DNA from: Pseudopyrenochaeta lycopersici
Lineage: Eukaryota; Ascomycota; Dothideomycetes; Pleosporales; Pseudopyrenochaetaceae
Length of the DNA stretch: 64,000 bases
Assembly (NCBI GenBank): GCA_003313425.1
Contig: NHZP01000057.1
Location: 62,001-126,000, forward strand
Direction: 5' to 3'
Part shown: positions 10,440 to 23,755 of the stretch, in pieces
How positions within the stretch are numbered: the stretch's first letter is position 1
How the letters are laid out: the number at the start of each line of letters is the position of its first letter
Translations under genes and position numbers: made by a program
Notes under the pieces: model-generated
What the model saw: only the letters and a program-made list of their open reading frames with translations
Database searches by the model: none
Told to the model about the DNA's origin: nothing

Positions 10440-12519
10440 CTATGTATACAGTCTTTTTCGTGGAGCGATTTTGCGGCCACGAGAGTTGTATTTTGGTGGA
10501 GGTGTTAGGGAGCGCGGCACGTCAACAACACCACTACGCGCAGCTGCTGCACCACGTTTTTGCTTCTTCTTGGGTGCAGTGCTTTGTGAAGCCATACGCT
10601 TACCCTTTTGGGATAATTGTGACTGTTTCTCGCGGTCTTTCTTCTCCTTGTCAATGCGTCGTTCTTCTTTGCGCGCATCAATGGCTTTGCGCTCTTCTGC
10701 CTTCTTCCTGTCTCGCTCAACCTTTGCTTCTGCAGCAGCCTCACGCTTCTGTTCTGCCATCTTGTCATTGTAGAGCTTATTAGCTGCCTTTAGCTTCTTC
10801 AATTCAGCCTTTTCAAGCTTATCCTTGTGTTATTGCTCTTTCATAATCCTCTCACGGGTGCGGGCTCACCGAACTGTCGAGGAGAGTGCCACTGCGCGCC
10901 GCCCCAATCGTCAAGAGTGTGCTTGTTTAAATCAAGTGCTTTGCTCTTCTTATTCTGCTTCTTCTTGACCCGTCGCGCCTCAATAAGACCCTGGTTCTCG
11001 TCGTGAAGCAGTTCATTTTGGATAGCCAAGTGGTGGACGGTCTGCCGCAGGGCCTTCGCTTCGGGCAACCTCTTATCCTTCACAACAGAGTCAAACTGCC
11101 TCATTATTTGGCGGCAGTTAGCACCTTCCAGCTGCTGCGGAGGTGTCGCCGGCGAGCCTGAAGCCTCAGGCTCCTTAGGCTTGAATCGGTGAAGGATTTT
11201 GTCGCGATTGAGTGGGTGAATACCTACAGCCTCAAAGGCTTTGGGTATGTTGTTTTCGGTGAACAACATGAGCCAGGCGTCCCAGAACAGAGGGAAGAAG
11301 TCGCCTTTATTGATTGGCACTAAGCCATTGCTGCTGTGAAAGCGTTGTGTGAGCTTCTTCGAGTATGACGAGCTGAGAGGCTTGAACAACACCACATCCA
11401 GCGGCTGCAGCGTGTGAGTACTGTGTGGCGGAAATATCGCTACAAGTATCTTGTGGAGATGGCAATAAGTTAGGAAGGCTCTACTTATGTGACTGCCGTG
11501 GCCGTCAACGATGAGAAGGCGCCACTTTCTCCGAGCAGTCTCCTTTGTGTTAACATCAAACACCTGCTGAAGCCAACCAAGACCCGCGTCATTGTCAGAC
11601 CATCCAGAGGCAGTAGTTGTAACGTAGCAATGGTGTTTTCTCTTATCCACATCACGTACCCAAGACTCCTGGACGTACTTGGAATCTGCCGAGTATATGA
11701 TGGCAGGTGGGAGAGCTTCTCCAGAAGCCCCAACGCATGCTATAAGCGTTATCCATTCGCGATTGCCATCATAAGCGCCTGTTTGAACTGCTTCTGCTTC
11801 CATTGTGTCTTGCTAAATATCCTCTTGCTCCTGCCTATGCATCCGATCATGAAGCCCTTCTCATCCATGTTGTATGTGTGCTCAGGTTGTATGTTCCTCT
11901 CGGCGATTTTGAGCTCTAGCATGTCGAAGTACTTGCTGTACTTATTATGAGAGTCAGCGGCGTGGCGATCGGAGGCCATGGCGGAGGTCCATCGTGATGT
12001 GAGTGCATCTTCGTGACGTGACGCTCGAGGAAGCGAGTAACCCAGCTATCGCTAACGTCTTTTTTGGCTATAGGTGACGCGAAGTTCGCGATCATTTCGC
12101 GTGTAGGAGGCAAGTGTTGAACTGTGAGTTGATCTGTGTAGGTTACAAGCTCTAACTTCTCCTGGGGGGTGAGTAATTGCTGGTTGATGGCCTTGTCTTC
12201 ATTGGACCCTGTCACGCCGCGATACTTGCGCGACAACTGTGATCGCCCAACACCGTGGTTATTAGCAATTTCTTGGTAGCAAAGTTTCCGGCTGCATCAG
12301 CTGCAGCTGTATCTTCAAGGGCAGCTTCCATCGACATCGTAGCGTTGAGTTATAGCGTTGAAGATTTTGGTGTGTTTTGGTGATCGCGTGCAGCACGCGG
12401 AATCGTGCAGCACGGGCACGGGCACGGGTAGTGGAGCACGGGCTGATCACGGGATGATCAGGCGCTTTGTTGGAGCCTCTCTTGTCTTCGTTCCTCAAGA
12501 CATCAACCCACGAACGCAA
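10440..12519 (-). pseudogene. Broken pogo/Fot1-type DDE transposase
   Basis: Pieces in different frames reconstruct the order of a pogo-family transposase. They are a psq-like head ('EIANNHGVGRSQLSRKYRGV'), a CENP-B-type DNA-binding region ('TREMIANFASPIAKK...WVTRFLERH'), 'YNMDEKGFMIG' with the first catalytic Asp, 'LLIVDGHGSHISRAF' with the second, 'FPPHSTHTLQPLDVVLFKPL' with the third, and a very basic Lys/Glu/Arg-rich coiled-coil tail. Frame breaks lie near 12,240, 11,970 and 11,755, and a stop separates the tail near 10,820. The catalytic residues are still present, but the protein cannot be made intact. It is a diverged relative of the element at 48.3-56.4 kb. No terminal repeats were found. 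The CACGGG-like simple run near 12,413-12,432 lies beside its 5' end. Confidence 0.8.
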
Positions 12520-12794
12520 GCAAAAATACCCGCCGGTCAGGTGTCAGTCGTTCGACAATGGCCTTTAAAATGAGCAAGCGCAAGGTTAGATGAACTAGGT
12601 ATTAATGTCGTAGCACCCCATCTAACGGAGCCGAGCAGGCCGAAGATAGCAGCCCTACCTCGAACTCAGCGCGCAATGTCCGACCCCGATCTGAGGACAG
12701 CTTTCCGCTTCCAAGCCCGTCTGTACTTCCTGAGACCTGTCAGTATCAACTGAAAGTTCTCGCCAATATCCCAGAAAGCCTGCCCTTTTTTACA

Positions 12795-14741
12795 ATGACA
12801 GCTCTGGCGATCTCCAAATCTTGCGCACTCGAGTCCCAAGCGACACCATATCTAGTTAATACACTCACAGAGGCATTAAGGGATGAGGGCGCAGACGAGA
12901 AGAAAGTGGATACAGCGAGGACAATATGGGAAAATAGTAGCAATTTATGCAAGGCAAAAGAGATTGGAGCAATGCTGGGTACAGTCGATACTCTGCAAAA
13001 GGGGCTCTACTTCCTAATTGAAGGGGCCAAGGAATGTTCCTCATCCCAAGTTACAGCGCAATTACAATGCCGTCTCAACGCTACCATAGCTGAATGCTTA
13101 GCTGGCAAAGACGACGAAATACCGGTTGAGAAAGTTGTTAGCGAGTCAGCAACACCAACCAATCTCGAAGGCAGTCAAGGAGCTTCTAGATCCATTAATA
13201 AGGGTCAGAAACAGCCTAGCGAGGCTCCGAAGCTTGTTCCAAACTATTTAAGCTATAATGACGACTCTTCTGCGAGCCACATTGATGGCCCCCAAAGTCG
13301 AGCGTCAAATGAAGACAAGAGGGGGAGTGTGGCAAGAGAAGCCACTAGCGCTATTCTGGACACTATTGACCAGCTTATTTCGGACGAGGCAAAAGCAGCT
13401 AAAGCTCGACCCTCGACTGCTCCCTACCGGGGAGAACAGCAAGACAGTGGAAATTCTGACATACAATCAAAGGCCGATATCCTGGTATTACTAGAAGCTG
13501 GTCTCAGCGGCCCTATAGTGCCTTCTGCTACTGATCGGCTGCGGCAGGAGAGCAGCAACACACTAGATACCGAAGTTTCCTCGTCTGAGGCACTTCCCTC
13601 CGAGTCCTTGAACAAGCAACCTGCAGATGGAGCGAAAAACTTGCTAACTCCAAGCGACACTTCAAAGTCCCTTAAGGCGGTCCCGTCTATTAATGGCGCA
13701 CCTCCTATCAAGGAAGCAAGAATGCCGTCTACCGATGTGGGGTACAATGAGGCTCTAAAACGAGAGCCACGAGTCAAAACGGAATATACGTATTCGGATT
13801 CTGATCGCGTCTCCTCCGATCAAGCTGGCCAAAACTTAGCGTATGGCACAGCTTCTACTGGAAATGCCGGATACAAGCTCCTGATAAGTGGCCACACACA
13901 ATCAAAACAACGCTTACCGGACCATCCGCTGTCTAAACGCATATCGTCTGGAAACATACATGACAAGGTACATAGGTATCGTCGCAGTCTTTGAGATGGC
14001 CCTCACAGACGTATTGTTATTACTGCGATATATGGCTGACTCGATGCAGGGTCCAACTCAGTCGACCCCAGGCTGCTTGACCTGTTTCTTTTGGTTCTCC
14101 CACGGCTTCTGTCAATGGGGAGATCGTTGCAAATTCCGCCACGAATTGCAGGACTACGTCGCGAGCTACCCAAAAAGTGGCGGCATGCCTATAAAGGTCA
14201 TTCCTATGAGTACTATGGAGAAGACAAGGAAAGCCACGCTTGCCAGTGATCCAAACAACGTGAGCGTACGCGACAGGCGAAACAATCCGAAGCTAAATTC
14301 TGACCCTGCACTCACGGATACCCCTATGTTAGATTTGTTGCTGGATGACTGTATTCCTATTGAGCCTGGATCAGCTTCCAGAGTTATCTCATCAATTATC
14401 TCTAATATAAGGGCGAGAAAGGGCCTCTCTCAGGACGTAAGTCCACTTGCAATTTTGGCAGCTCACACATCTACTAATATATTCAGGACTTCGTCACGGA
14501 GTTGTACGATTATAAAGGCAAGCCTTCTAGCTTTGATCTTTATCGCCATTCTGGACTGCCAAGCAAGCTGGGAGGGGCGATGACCAAAGTCTCTTACAAC
14601 TCTGATCATACTCGCAGAAGGCTCGATGAGATACTAAGACCGTTTGTGGAAGCGAACAAAAACAAGTTTCCGGAATTGCCAGAGAGGACATTCAAGAAAC
14701 AGCGTGAAAGAGGCGGAAGATCGCAGGCGAATTGGCCGTAG
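12795..14741 (+). CDS. CCCH-type zinc-finger protein with long disordered N-terminus
   Basis: Three exons, 12795-13967, 14050-14436 and 14487-14741, give 604 aa, with all junctions in phase 0. The first about 390 residues are Ser/Asp/Lys-rich and probably mostly disordered, with a helical start. Exon 2 opens with one canonical C-x8-C-x5-C-x3-H finger ('CFFWFSHGFCQWGDRCKFRH'), a class that usually binds single-stranded RNA. The C-terminus is conserved-looking ('FVTELYDYKGKPSSFDLYRHSG'...'RRRLDEILRPFVE'). A single finger and a nuclear-type basic tail suggest an RNA-binding or regulatory role, but I know no characterised homologue. The start at 12,795 is the first methionine of the frame. Confidence 0.7.
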
Positions 14742-14894
14742 AAGAACTCCAGCGAGAAGTTTTGGCGCCCTGCGATAGAATAAGTTTCGCAGTGGCGGAT
14801 CTAAACGGTCGGTTTGGACGCATATGTGTGTTTATTGCGGTAAATGTAGATGTTGGATCTCGTGGTTAGTCTACTCAGTGGTGTATTCGGTATT

Positions 14895-15006
14895 GAAAAA
14901 ACCCTGTCAATATATATTGAGGATATTGATTTCCTCAATATTGATTCTTCAATATGGAGTTCTTCGATACTGAGAAAATATTGAGGATATTGAGAATATT
15001 AATATC
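14895..15006. repeat. AT-rich array of degenerate ATATTGAGGATATTGA-like units
   Basis: Short units built on AATATTGAGG/ATATTGA recur in both orientations over about 110 bp just 3' of the CCCH gene. Units diverge strongly, so I cannot give a copy number. The rest of the gap up to 15,817 has no recognisable gene. Confidence 0.5.
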
Positions 15007-15817
15007 CCCCACTACGTAGCGAGAACCACTCCGTAACGAGAAAAATCATAGGTACTTAGACCTCAAAGCAATAAGACCTCTCGCCACGTCTTAATAATCG
15101 TACTGCATCACTTAGATTATGTGTAGAGGTTCGTCCTCTGCCACCTAGCTGCTTCCTACTAGAAAATTACTGGGTCGTCGTCGCCTTCGCGCCTCATTTG
15201 TGGAGCGCCTCTTTTCGCGACGTAACAGGACTTCTCGACCACAGACCTACTACTAAGCCTAGACGACTTATAACAATCATAATATGGTAGTATCTAGCCC
15301 TCCGGCCGTGCCAACAGGTCGATAGGCCATCCTCAGCCCTGTGGCGGCAATGCAAGGGTGATTCATGCAATGTAGCCACCCTAGTCGGTACTTTTAGCGA
15401 AGCGATCTGAGCGGGGTTATTCTCAAATACGTTAGCATGTCTTACATCATAAATACCTTGTATTATACGCCACACTGAGCACTAGGCTAAGGTGTGGCTG
15501 AAAGCTTTGTGAGCACAAATGGATAATACCGTAGGCATGTGACAGTGTCGTCCGAAGTTTCCCCGCATAAGCCTTACATCCTAGCCTCATCACCGTGGAC
15601 GGCAGCCGCTTTCGCAAGACGGTCGGCGCGTTTGCTCTGCTCTCTTGGAATTTGTTAGAACCTGCTCTACGTAATGGGACAGTTGCTGCCTCATGAATTC
15701 TTATGAAGCTTCGATATAGCAAAATAAAACCTATATATTTTGTGTACATCCTCGTCCCGCATAGAACAGAGATATAAGAACCCGTACAGAACAATACTAT
15801 AAAGATTCCTGTTCATG

Positions 15818-18800
15818 TCAAATGTTAATACTGCAAATCCACACTCTTCCAGACCCAACGCTTATGCCAACGGTGTTGTCGCACACCGCCAAGCGTGACG
15901 GTCGGTACTCTGATGGCATCCACAGCATGTTGTTACCGGCATGCTTAATCCATATACTATCTGAGCTCACACCTGTGCCTAGATACAGGGGCCGCTTAGG
16001 TTCTGCGACGTCGCTTATGCCAACTTGCGAGTTCTGAACAACAATTATGCCTATATCAGTGTAGAGATATGAACTAGTGGAGTCGAAGGATACGTGGTAA
16101 AGAGCCTTGCCGATGTTGAGGGTCTGCAGGCACGCGCCGCTGCTCGCATCCCAGATCTTGACGGTGTTGTCTTCCGACGCCGACGCCAGCTGGGCCGAGT
16201 CGGGCGAGAAGGCCACTGAGCTGACTGAGCTGCTATGACCCTCGAGGGTGTGCAGGCACGCCCCACTACTCGCATCCCAGATCTTGACGGTGTTGTCGTC
16301 CGACGCCGACGCCAGCTGGGCCGAGTCGGGCGAGAAAGCCACTGAGCTGACTGAGCTGCTATGACCCTCGAGGGTGTGTAGGCACGCCCCACTGCTCGCA
16401 TCCCAGATCTTGACGGTGTTGTCGTCCGACGCCGACGCCAGCTGGGCTGAGTCGGGCGAGAAGGTCACTGAGTAGACACTACTACTATGACCTTCGAACG
16501 TCTGCGGGCACGCGCCGCTGCTCGCATCCCAGATCTTGACGGTGTTGTCGCTCGACGCCGACGCCAGCTGGGCCGAGTCGTGCGAGAAGGCCACTGAGCT
16601 GACAGAGTCACTATGGCCCTCTAGCGTGTGCAGGCACGCGCCGCTGCTCGCATCCCACATCTTGACCGTCTTATCGTACGACGCCGACGCCAGCTGGGCT
16701 GAGTCGGGCGAGAAGGTCACTGAGTAGACACTATTACTATGACCCTCGAACGTCTGCAGGCACGCGCCGCTGCTCACATCCCATATCTTAACGGTGTTGT
16801 CGTACGACGCCGACGCCAGCTGGGCCGAGTCGTGCGAGAAGGCCACTGAGCTGACAGAGTAGCTATGGCCCTCTAGCGTGTGCAGGCACGCGTCGCTGCT
16901 CGCATCCCATATCTTGACGGTGTTGTCTCCCGACGCCGACGCCAGCTGGGCCGAGTCGTGCGAGAACGCCACTGAGTTGACACTACTACTATGACCCTCG
17001 AACGTCTGCAGGCACGCGCCACTGCTCACATCCCACATCTTGACGGTGTTGTCGTCCGACGCCGACGCCAGCTGGGCCGAGTCGTGCGAGAACGCCACTG
17101 AGTTGACACTCCTACTATGACCCTCGAACGTCTGCAGGCACGCGCCGCTGCTCGTATCCCAGATCTTGACGGTGTTGTCGTACGACGCTGATGCCAGCTG
17201 GGCCGAGTCGTCCGAGAAGGCCACCGAGGTGACATAATTGACATGGCCCTCAAGCGTGTGCAGGCACGCGCCGCTGCTCGCATCCCAGATCTTGACCGTG
17301 TTGTCTCCCGACGCTGATGCCAGCTGGGCCGAGTCGTGCGAGAAGGCCACCGAGGTGACATAACCGCTATGGCCCTCGAGCGTCTGCAGACACGCACTCC
17401 AGCTGTCGCTCATAGTCGGCTTGATACTGATTCCTTTTGGCTCTTCGTGCTGAAATAACCTTCTAATCAGGCTCCTTGTCGGACTGAACAAGAGCGCAGA
17501 TGCATATGCTTGAAGAGGGTAGCTCTCGATGGCCCCTCTGTGATACATGATGAATCGCTGCGCATCTTGGACGTGCTGCTGCAGTTCGTCTGCATTCCAT
17601 ATCTACTAGCACCATTAGTATCTAGATCATGTACAATGTGCATATATATTAGCTGTACATGCCATACCTTAACTAGATGCTTTAGTTTCGCTATCGAAAC
17701 TACGCCTTTTGCTATGCTCTTGCACAGACTAAGCCCTTCTAGCCAGTAGAGGTACTTCTTCCTTAGAAATGCATCCACAACACCTGCAGCTTGCAGACTA
17801 CTACTACCGTTCGCCCAAGACGCAGGTTTCGAGTCGCAAAGATGGTCGATCCAGTAGACACACGAATATCGTGACGCTGTTAGTGGGCCTAGATCTGCCG
17901 GTTTAGCGTTCTCGATAGGAATGCCTAGCTCTTTGAGGTTGTACATATCCCTGTGCAATGTGCTGGACAGAGTTGCCAGCGACTTCGAAAAGATCATCCG
18001 ATGAGCGTCTTCAGTTCCATCTGGAAAAATCTCATCAAACCCCGTCGCGAAGAGGAAGTCCTTTGCGGACTGATGCACAAAGTAGACTGTATCATCTCGA
18101 AGAGTAAGGAACGATCCGCACAGGCTGACAATCTTGCGCACTGACTTCAGATCGCCAACAAAGCGCGCAAGCTGCTCAGTAAGCACAATCAGCTCGGGGA
18201 TCGTGACAGGTCGATATAAGACCGCAGTTGAAGCCAGAACCTGCAGACAGATCTCAGCGCTGTTAGAGCGGCTTATCTGGTCCATCATTCGCTCGTACAG
18301 AGAATTCAACCCAGACGGGAATAAGGCTAGCTTCTCTCGTACGTCCCAATTTTCGATACTCTCTAATTCTTGGCACACTAACGCTACCCAGAGAAAGGTA
18401 TTGTCAGCCTTTGACGTCAACTGTTGGAGCACAGCGTGCCGAAGTTCCTCATCATATTCCTTGGTCTGCGCTAATTGATCTACCTTTCGGTGGATAAAGA
18501 CATCAACCGCCGCGGCGACTGACGTCGCGTTCAGCTCAAGGCTCAGCTTCACTTTGTGCCCTGCCCGCTCTAGCTGTGCTTCGATCTCTGCCCAGTTGCG
18601 GCTAGAAACAATCCACTTGACGCGATCGGACGACGACGACTGCTGTGCGACAAACTCCAGCAGCTTCGTCCTATCAGTAGCGCACTCATCCAGCGCGTCG
18701 ATGATCAGGTATGTCGTGCCCAGGTTTGGGTCTCGTAGTACGTCCACGAAGATCTTTGTCAGAGCTACCCAAGCATTTGCATCCTCGAACAAGGATTTTC

Positions 18801-20213
18801 CAGCGTGGTCGTGCTTCTTACGTATGTGCGCTATAAGCGACGGTTGCTGATCTATGAGCATGTACAGTAGCCCTCGTAACACGGCTGTGGCGCTGTTGAT
18901 GCGCGAATCGGTCGCCTGGCAGAAGAAGTACGATAGAGGGGCGGTCTCAGGTAATGAACCACGCAGCTCGTCAATGATGCCGCACAGCAGCATCGTCTTG
19001 CCCTTGCCTGGGTCAGCTTTGATCCACAGCAGCTGACTTTGCGGGCTGCTACGCCACTGTTGATAATGCGCGTTGTCGAGGATCCAGCGATACGAGTCTC
19101 TCAGTAGGCCGCCCTTAGTCTCTTGGATGCGCTCCTTGTCATCGCGCGGGTCAGTGAGGCGCAGGTCTTCCATGCACTTGTTGTCTGCTCTCGTTTTGTG
19201 CAGCCTCGCTTGTTGTGATGTCTGTTCTCGGATAGCTGAGTCGATGCTATCTAGCTTAGCGTTCTGCGACTTAGCTGTCTCAGCAATTTCACCAAGTCGA
19301 GCCCGGATCGTCGCCGTGTTGTACTGTGTTGAATCCTCTTGCACTGCTGCCTCTGCTGCCTGTATATCGCTCAGCTCGCCGTCCCAATTCTCCAGCTTGA
19401 CTAGGTCACGCATCCAGGTGGCAAACCGGCGGCGGTGGTAGTAGCACACGCTCTTCATCTGGTAGAGCAGCAGCTTCACATACAGCTGCGTGACGCCTTT
19501 CTCGAGCTCGCGTCTTGGTCCTTGCGAATGTGCTTCTTTCATGTTCTCGTCGAGCAGTAGGCTAGACAGATTCCAGTACCAGTCCATCCTCGACACGACG
19601 TAAGCGATGCCCTGGCGGTTGGAGCTTGCCTCGGTGAGCGGATTCATCAAAATCTAGGCGATGCTTGTCAGTACCGATCACTGCTTCTATACTAAATAAT
19701 TGCACTTACCTCCAGCGCAAAACAAACGCCAACCCACGCGACAGCAGCTTCGGGTGACGCCTGGATCGCCTTGTCGACCACCTCCTTCACTACCATAGCG
19801 GCCTGTATGCCGTCTCCTATCCCCTGCTTCGCTGCCGCATCCTTCGCTATTTTGCGCAGCCCATGCTGCACAAGTTGCTGCATCTGCAGCCGCCGTTTGC
19901 CTACATCATGGGCGATCTCGTTCTGCTGCAAGGCGTTATCTGCAGACCCAGCAGGAGGCTCTAAACCGCCCGCATTATGCTCGCTTAGCCGGGCAGACAA
20001 GATCTTTTCGTAGGCGTCGACGACATTCGAGTCGCTCACTCTCGTCTGGCTGTACGCTTCGTCCCAGAGTCGTTCAGGCAGGTTGGATGGAGACACGGTT
20101 GTGGCAGCAGCAGGAGCAGCCTGGTGCGGGGTAGCAGTAGCTTCAACACGCGGAGCTACTGGCACATTCTTTCTACCAAGTTTGGCTTTTAGACGGTCTT
20201 TTAAGGATACCAT
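15818..20213 (-). CDS. NACHT-WD40 NLR (HET-E/HNWD-like) with NWD-type N-terminal domain
   Basis: Exons 20213-19710, 19653-17668 and 17602-15818 (phase-0 introns of 56 and 65 nt) give 1,424 aa. Residues about 45-250 match the NACHT_N/NWD domain that precedes many fungal NLRs ('LPERLWDEAY', 'DAYEKILSARLSE'). The NACHT NTPase follows: a Walker A of the form D-P-G-K-G-K-T near residue 384 and a Walker B 'YLIIDALDEC', then 'VSSR' and winged-helix-like regions. The last third is ten WD40 repeats (about residues 905-1325) followed by a roughly 100-aa cap. Family members act as intracellular receptors; some (HET-E, HET-D) trigger vegetative incompatibility cell death after the WD domain binds a partner. 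No HET, patatin or amyloid-motif effector domain is visible at the N-terminus, so the death effector, if any, is the NWD domain itself. The frame is fully open, which suggests a functional gene. Confidence 0.85.
16121..17380 (-). repeat. Ten tandem 126-bp WD40-coding units
   Basis: Ten direct repeats of exactly 42 codons run without interruption inside the NLR gene. Each encodes (L/F)-E-G-H-S-x-x-V-x-S-V-x-F-S-x-D-S-A-Q-L-A-S-A-S-x-D-(N/K)-T-V-K-(I/M)-W-D followed by S-S-G-A-C. Variation is concentrated at a few positions: residues 6-7 and 9 (S/N/Y/R/D/G; S/N/T/Y), 15 (H/P/D) and 25 (G/Y/D/S/E). Units 9 and 10 (near 16,130-16,375) are almost identical at DNA level. This pattern fits internal unit shuffling and selection on the binding face. 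Confidence 0.9.
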
Positions 20214-22544
20214 AGCTACGATAAGTAGGTTACTGTTGCGTAGAGCTTAAGAAGCATTGGCAATGTTCACATATGTTGAATCTGAAAAGCGTGGCACAAA
20301 TAGAATGTATTGCTGGCCGTTCTGTGCATGCCGCCAGCGGGATGGCAACCTGGCGCACGTTCTCAGCCGCGTTTACCCCTGCTTCAGGTCTGCCCTAGCT
20401 TCCTCGCCAAGCCAAGAACATAGCAAAAGACATTAGGCTCAGCCCGCGACACTGTCAAGGGCTCCAACTTTTCGGTGGGATATTAGGTGCCTCACATCCT
20501 GCCGCCTCCATCAGTTTTAGTTAGAAGCATCAGGGCACGAATGTTGTAGATGGAAACTACGTGCCGGCCCGCCAGACCTTGTGCAGTCCAACGCCTGCGA
20601 CTGGCCACTCCACTTCCATCAGCTCCCAGCCCCAGCCCAAGCTACATACGCGCAGCTCCTCTGATGTGTGCGCAACTGCCTTCCGCCGGCCTGGCCGGCT
20701 CCCTGACGACCGATCCTCAGCCTGCTTGTTCCTTCTCGCTCCGGTTTCTTCATAATTTGCTTGACAAAAAAGGTAGATGGCACTGCGAAACATAGCTTGC
20801 AAGTTTCTGCGACAATGATCGAAGTCGACACTGCCCATATGGGCTTAGTTAAGATCCAGTCCTGGTGTTGTGCTTGTTGGATTTACAGGCTCTCCGGCAC
20901 GATGAGGAGAGGAGACTATCGACATGATAGGTATGCCTTGAGGAACGAAAGGCCTCTGACGCCTCCCGCCCCTCAAAACTGCAGCCACTCCGACGCCACA
21001 CCACATGAGAATCGAATCTTTTTGAGATCTTTTTTCATCTTTCTACGTTACGTATGATCGTATTGATATGGCCCAATATATCCATCTATTCACGCTCAGC
21101 TCCTTACACTTTATCTGAGTTCTTCGTCTTCACCTGCCCCTTCAGCAGATAAATTACGTCAAGTTTATCGTTATTATGTTAGGTATAGCTGCATCGGCTG
21201 TAGTGTAACAAACTCGGCCACTCGCATTCACTCCATCTTTTCTTTTCCTTTCTCGTCAGCCAACTCTACTGCCTAAGGCATCATTTTTGGCAATCCCCAC
21301 TCCTACTGCCGCCATCGAACAACACACACGACACCAAAACTGTAGCCTGATCACTGTACAACTCTCTTCTCTATACCATGCTGTCTATTGCTTGATTCTG
21401 GAGAGATTCTTCCATTTTGCTATTATTATACTATTTGCTTCGCCACGCCGGGGGAGGTCCAGTTCCATGCTTCCGCCTCTTTGATCGTTGCTTCGCTGCA
21501 ATCCTCTAACCTCTTCTCCGCCACAATCATGTTCTCCGGCACCGTGTTGCCGATGATGTCCCTCTCTCGTTATCCTGCCGTTGCACCTCTTCCAAAAGTC
21601 TTTGTGCCTGCAGCTCTTCCAAGACCTCACGCAAAGTCTGCCCGGTCCTGCCAACCTCTCGCTGCCTAAGTTCGAACTCCCATGGCCCTGGCCGAGACGT
21701 CGCTGTGATACCTCGACTGCTAAGGTCAAAAGGCCATCTTTTTCTTTTATCGCTATTGCCGTCTCCTACTTTGCTTTGTTGCTCCGCTTAATACCACTTC
21801 ACATACTTCACTCATCCTGGATGCGTTCGCTTCTACACTCCCATATCAACCGATCCTACTATCATCCCGCACCATCGGTCCAACTTCACCGCAAGCATCT
21901 TCCCAGCACCGCACGATACAAACAGAATAGGCTGGCCAGGACAGCCACGACCACTCGAACATAGCAGTACAGTTCTCCTACCCTTTCATGGCATCTAGGC
22001 AGCACTTCACCATCCTCTCCGCTTCCCCGTCCGCTAGCACACCAATTCATCTGCATCGATCAGCTCATCGTCTGAGCGCCAGGACATAAGCATGCGCTAG
22101 AACTATATCCAAAATGAGACTCATCACAAGATTTCTAAGAATCCAGAATCCAGAATCCAAGCCACTTACATCTTGATAGCGTGACCATAGCTAGCTGAGT
22201 ATAGTGCCACCAATAGCATCTAGAGGCCCCACTTCATTTAAGCTACAAAAGAAATTATGAAACTCTAAATCTAGACCCTACATACATATCTCACCACCAC
22301 CTCAACCACACTTCGCCATTCACATTGAAGCGAGCCCTGTACGAGCCGGAAGCCTCCGTCGTGTACAGCATAGTTTCATGGTATCTCATTACCCCACCGA
22401 TATCTGTCTCCTGGCTGTTACCCCGCCCACTTGCTTTTCATCGCAATATAACAGCCTTGCGAACTGACATCTCATATATGGTTCGCCCAAAAAAAATTCC
22501 CAAAAAAAGATCCCCGCAAGCTCATTAAGGAATCCTCTCCAGAA
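20214..22544. other. Long intergenic stretch without a recognised gene
   Basis: About 2.3 kb holds only short overlapping frames. Pyrimidine-rich tracts around 21,220-21,480 resemble fungal promoter or 5'UTR sequence, but no convincing gene follows them before 22,545. No transposon ends were recognised. Confidence 0.4.
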
Positions 22545-23755
22545 ATGGCCTTCACATCTACATCGCCAGATGCCTCACCACATCAACACGCCCCCTCCGA
22601 AGCCCTAAAGGCTGCCGGTGGTGACATGTCTATCTTTTTCATAGCACGCGTACCGCCCCTTAACAGATTTGGATCTCCTGAAGAGCAACAAATCAAAGGC
22701 CTCAATTTCGAGACAATTGCAACAGTCAACTTCCCTTCACCAGCTTGGTTGCACAACCCTGAATATGCGACTCTTCAGCCCAAAGAACATGACGAGAATA
22801 TCGGCTCAGCACCTTTTAGTCTGAACTTGTCTATCTATGACCAACCAGTCATCGATCCGTCAGACTGGAACGATCAGTGCTTCGTCCTCTATGGGATAGT
22901 TCACCCATACGCATTGACATGGGAGATTGGTCCCAACAACGACTCGGACGCACCCGATGAAGCGCAAGATTACACGATCCCATCTCTCATTGTCCGTGAT
23001 CAATGTTACCAGCCGTATATTCATCCCCCCAGCTTCATAACCTTACATACACTGACTTTCACTTACTTTACAGGATTGGCCCCCGCATGTTCAATACAGC
23101 AGACTGCTTCCCCAATATCTCGCCCATTGTCGCTTTCACAGGCCCCATAATTAGCTCAGGCCTAACATTACTCCATAAAGACCCCGCATTTAGTCTCTCA
23201 GACAGACAACAAAAATGCTGCGGCTTCGTACAGCTTTCAACCTTCATTAACCCGGGCAACCCAGCCAAGCCCCCTTTCAGAGGTTCCCATTAGTTCCAGG
23301 TCTTCGTGATCTTCCCCATTCATGTAAACCCTTGGATGATGCGCTGCAAGAAGATGGCGGATAGGCCTAACACGCACTTCCAGGCTAACACAACGATCAA
23401 CTGCACAGGCAAAGTTATCGGTTTTCTTAACCACGATGTAATGCTTCACCCGCCACAACTTCCACAGGATTACGTTTTTATCGTCGTTCCTGACTCCTGG
23501 TCTTTCCTGGAAAGACCAGGTCGAAGTACTATCTCAATGTCACTCTCAACAGCCTCTTCAGCTAAGCAGTCCTCCTCAGACCCCCGGTCCAACTTTCTGT
23601 CCCCAGCCAAACGTAAATCTAATCAGCCCCCCGAACCAATCACTCCCGAAACCCCCTCAATAGATAGTAGGATTACAACCATACTGCCATGTAAGATACG
23701 CTGGCAAACTACCTATTGCCTTGTTCTAATTTGCAATCCAAGCACAAACACGTGA
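22545..23755 (+). pseudogene. Unrecognised protein with one in-frame stop
   Basis: An exon 22545-23014 joins through a good intron (GTATAT donor, TTTACAG acceptor, 59 nt) to a second frame beginning 'IGPRMFNTADCFPNISPIVAFTGP'. That frame is interrupted by a single TAG at 23,291-23,293, where the phrase 'RGSH*FQVFVIFPIHVNPW' suggests an original TGG, and then continues open to 23,755. Without the stop it would be about 383 aa. The next frame, 23,775-24,077, is Ser/Pro/Thr-rich, ends in a basic 'RTRQPTKKVLNID', and may be its last exon; I could not find a phase-correct splice. No domain was recognised. Expression and function are unknown. Confidence 0.4.

Noticed and set aside
16121..17380. 126-bp tandem repeat as satellite or CRISPR-like array
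   Set aside because: The units are in frame within a single coding exon and encode WD40 blades.
20214..22544. Pyrimidine-rich region as a promoter for an unseen gene
   Set aside because: No credible coding exon follows within the region.
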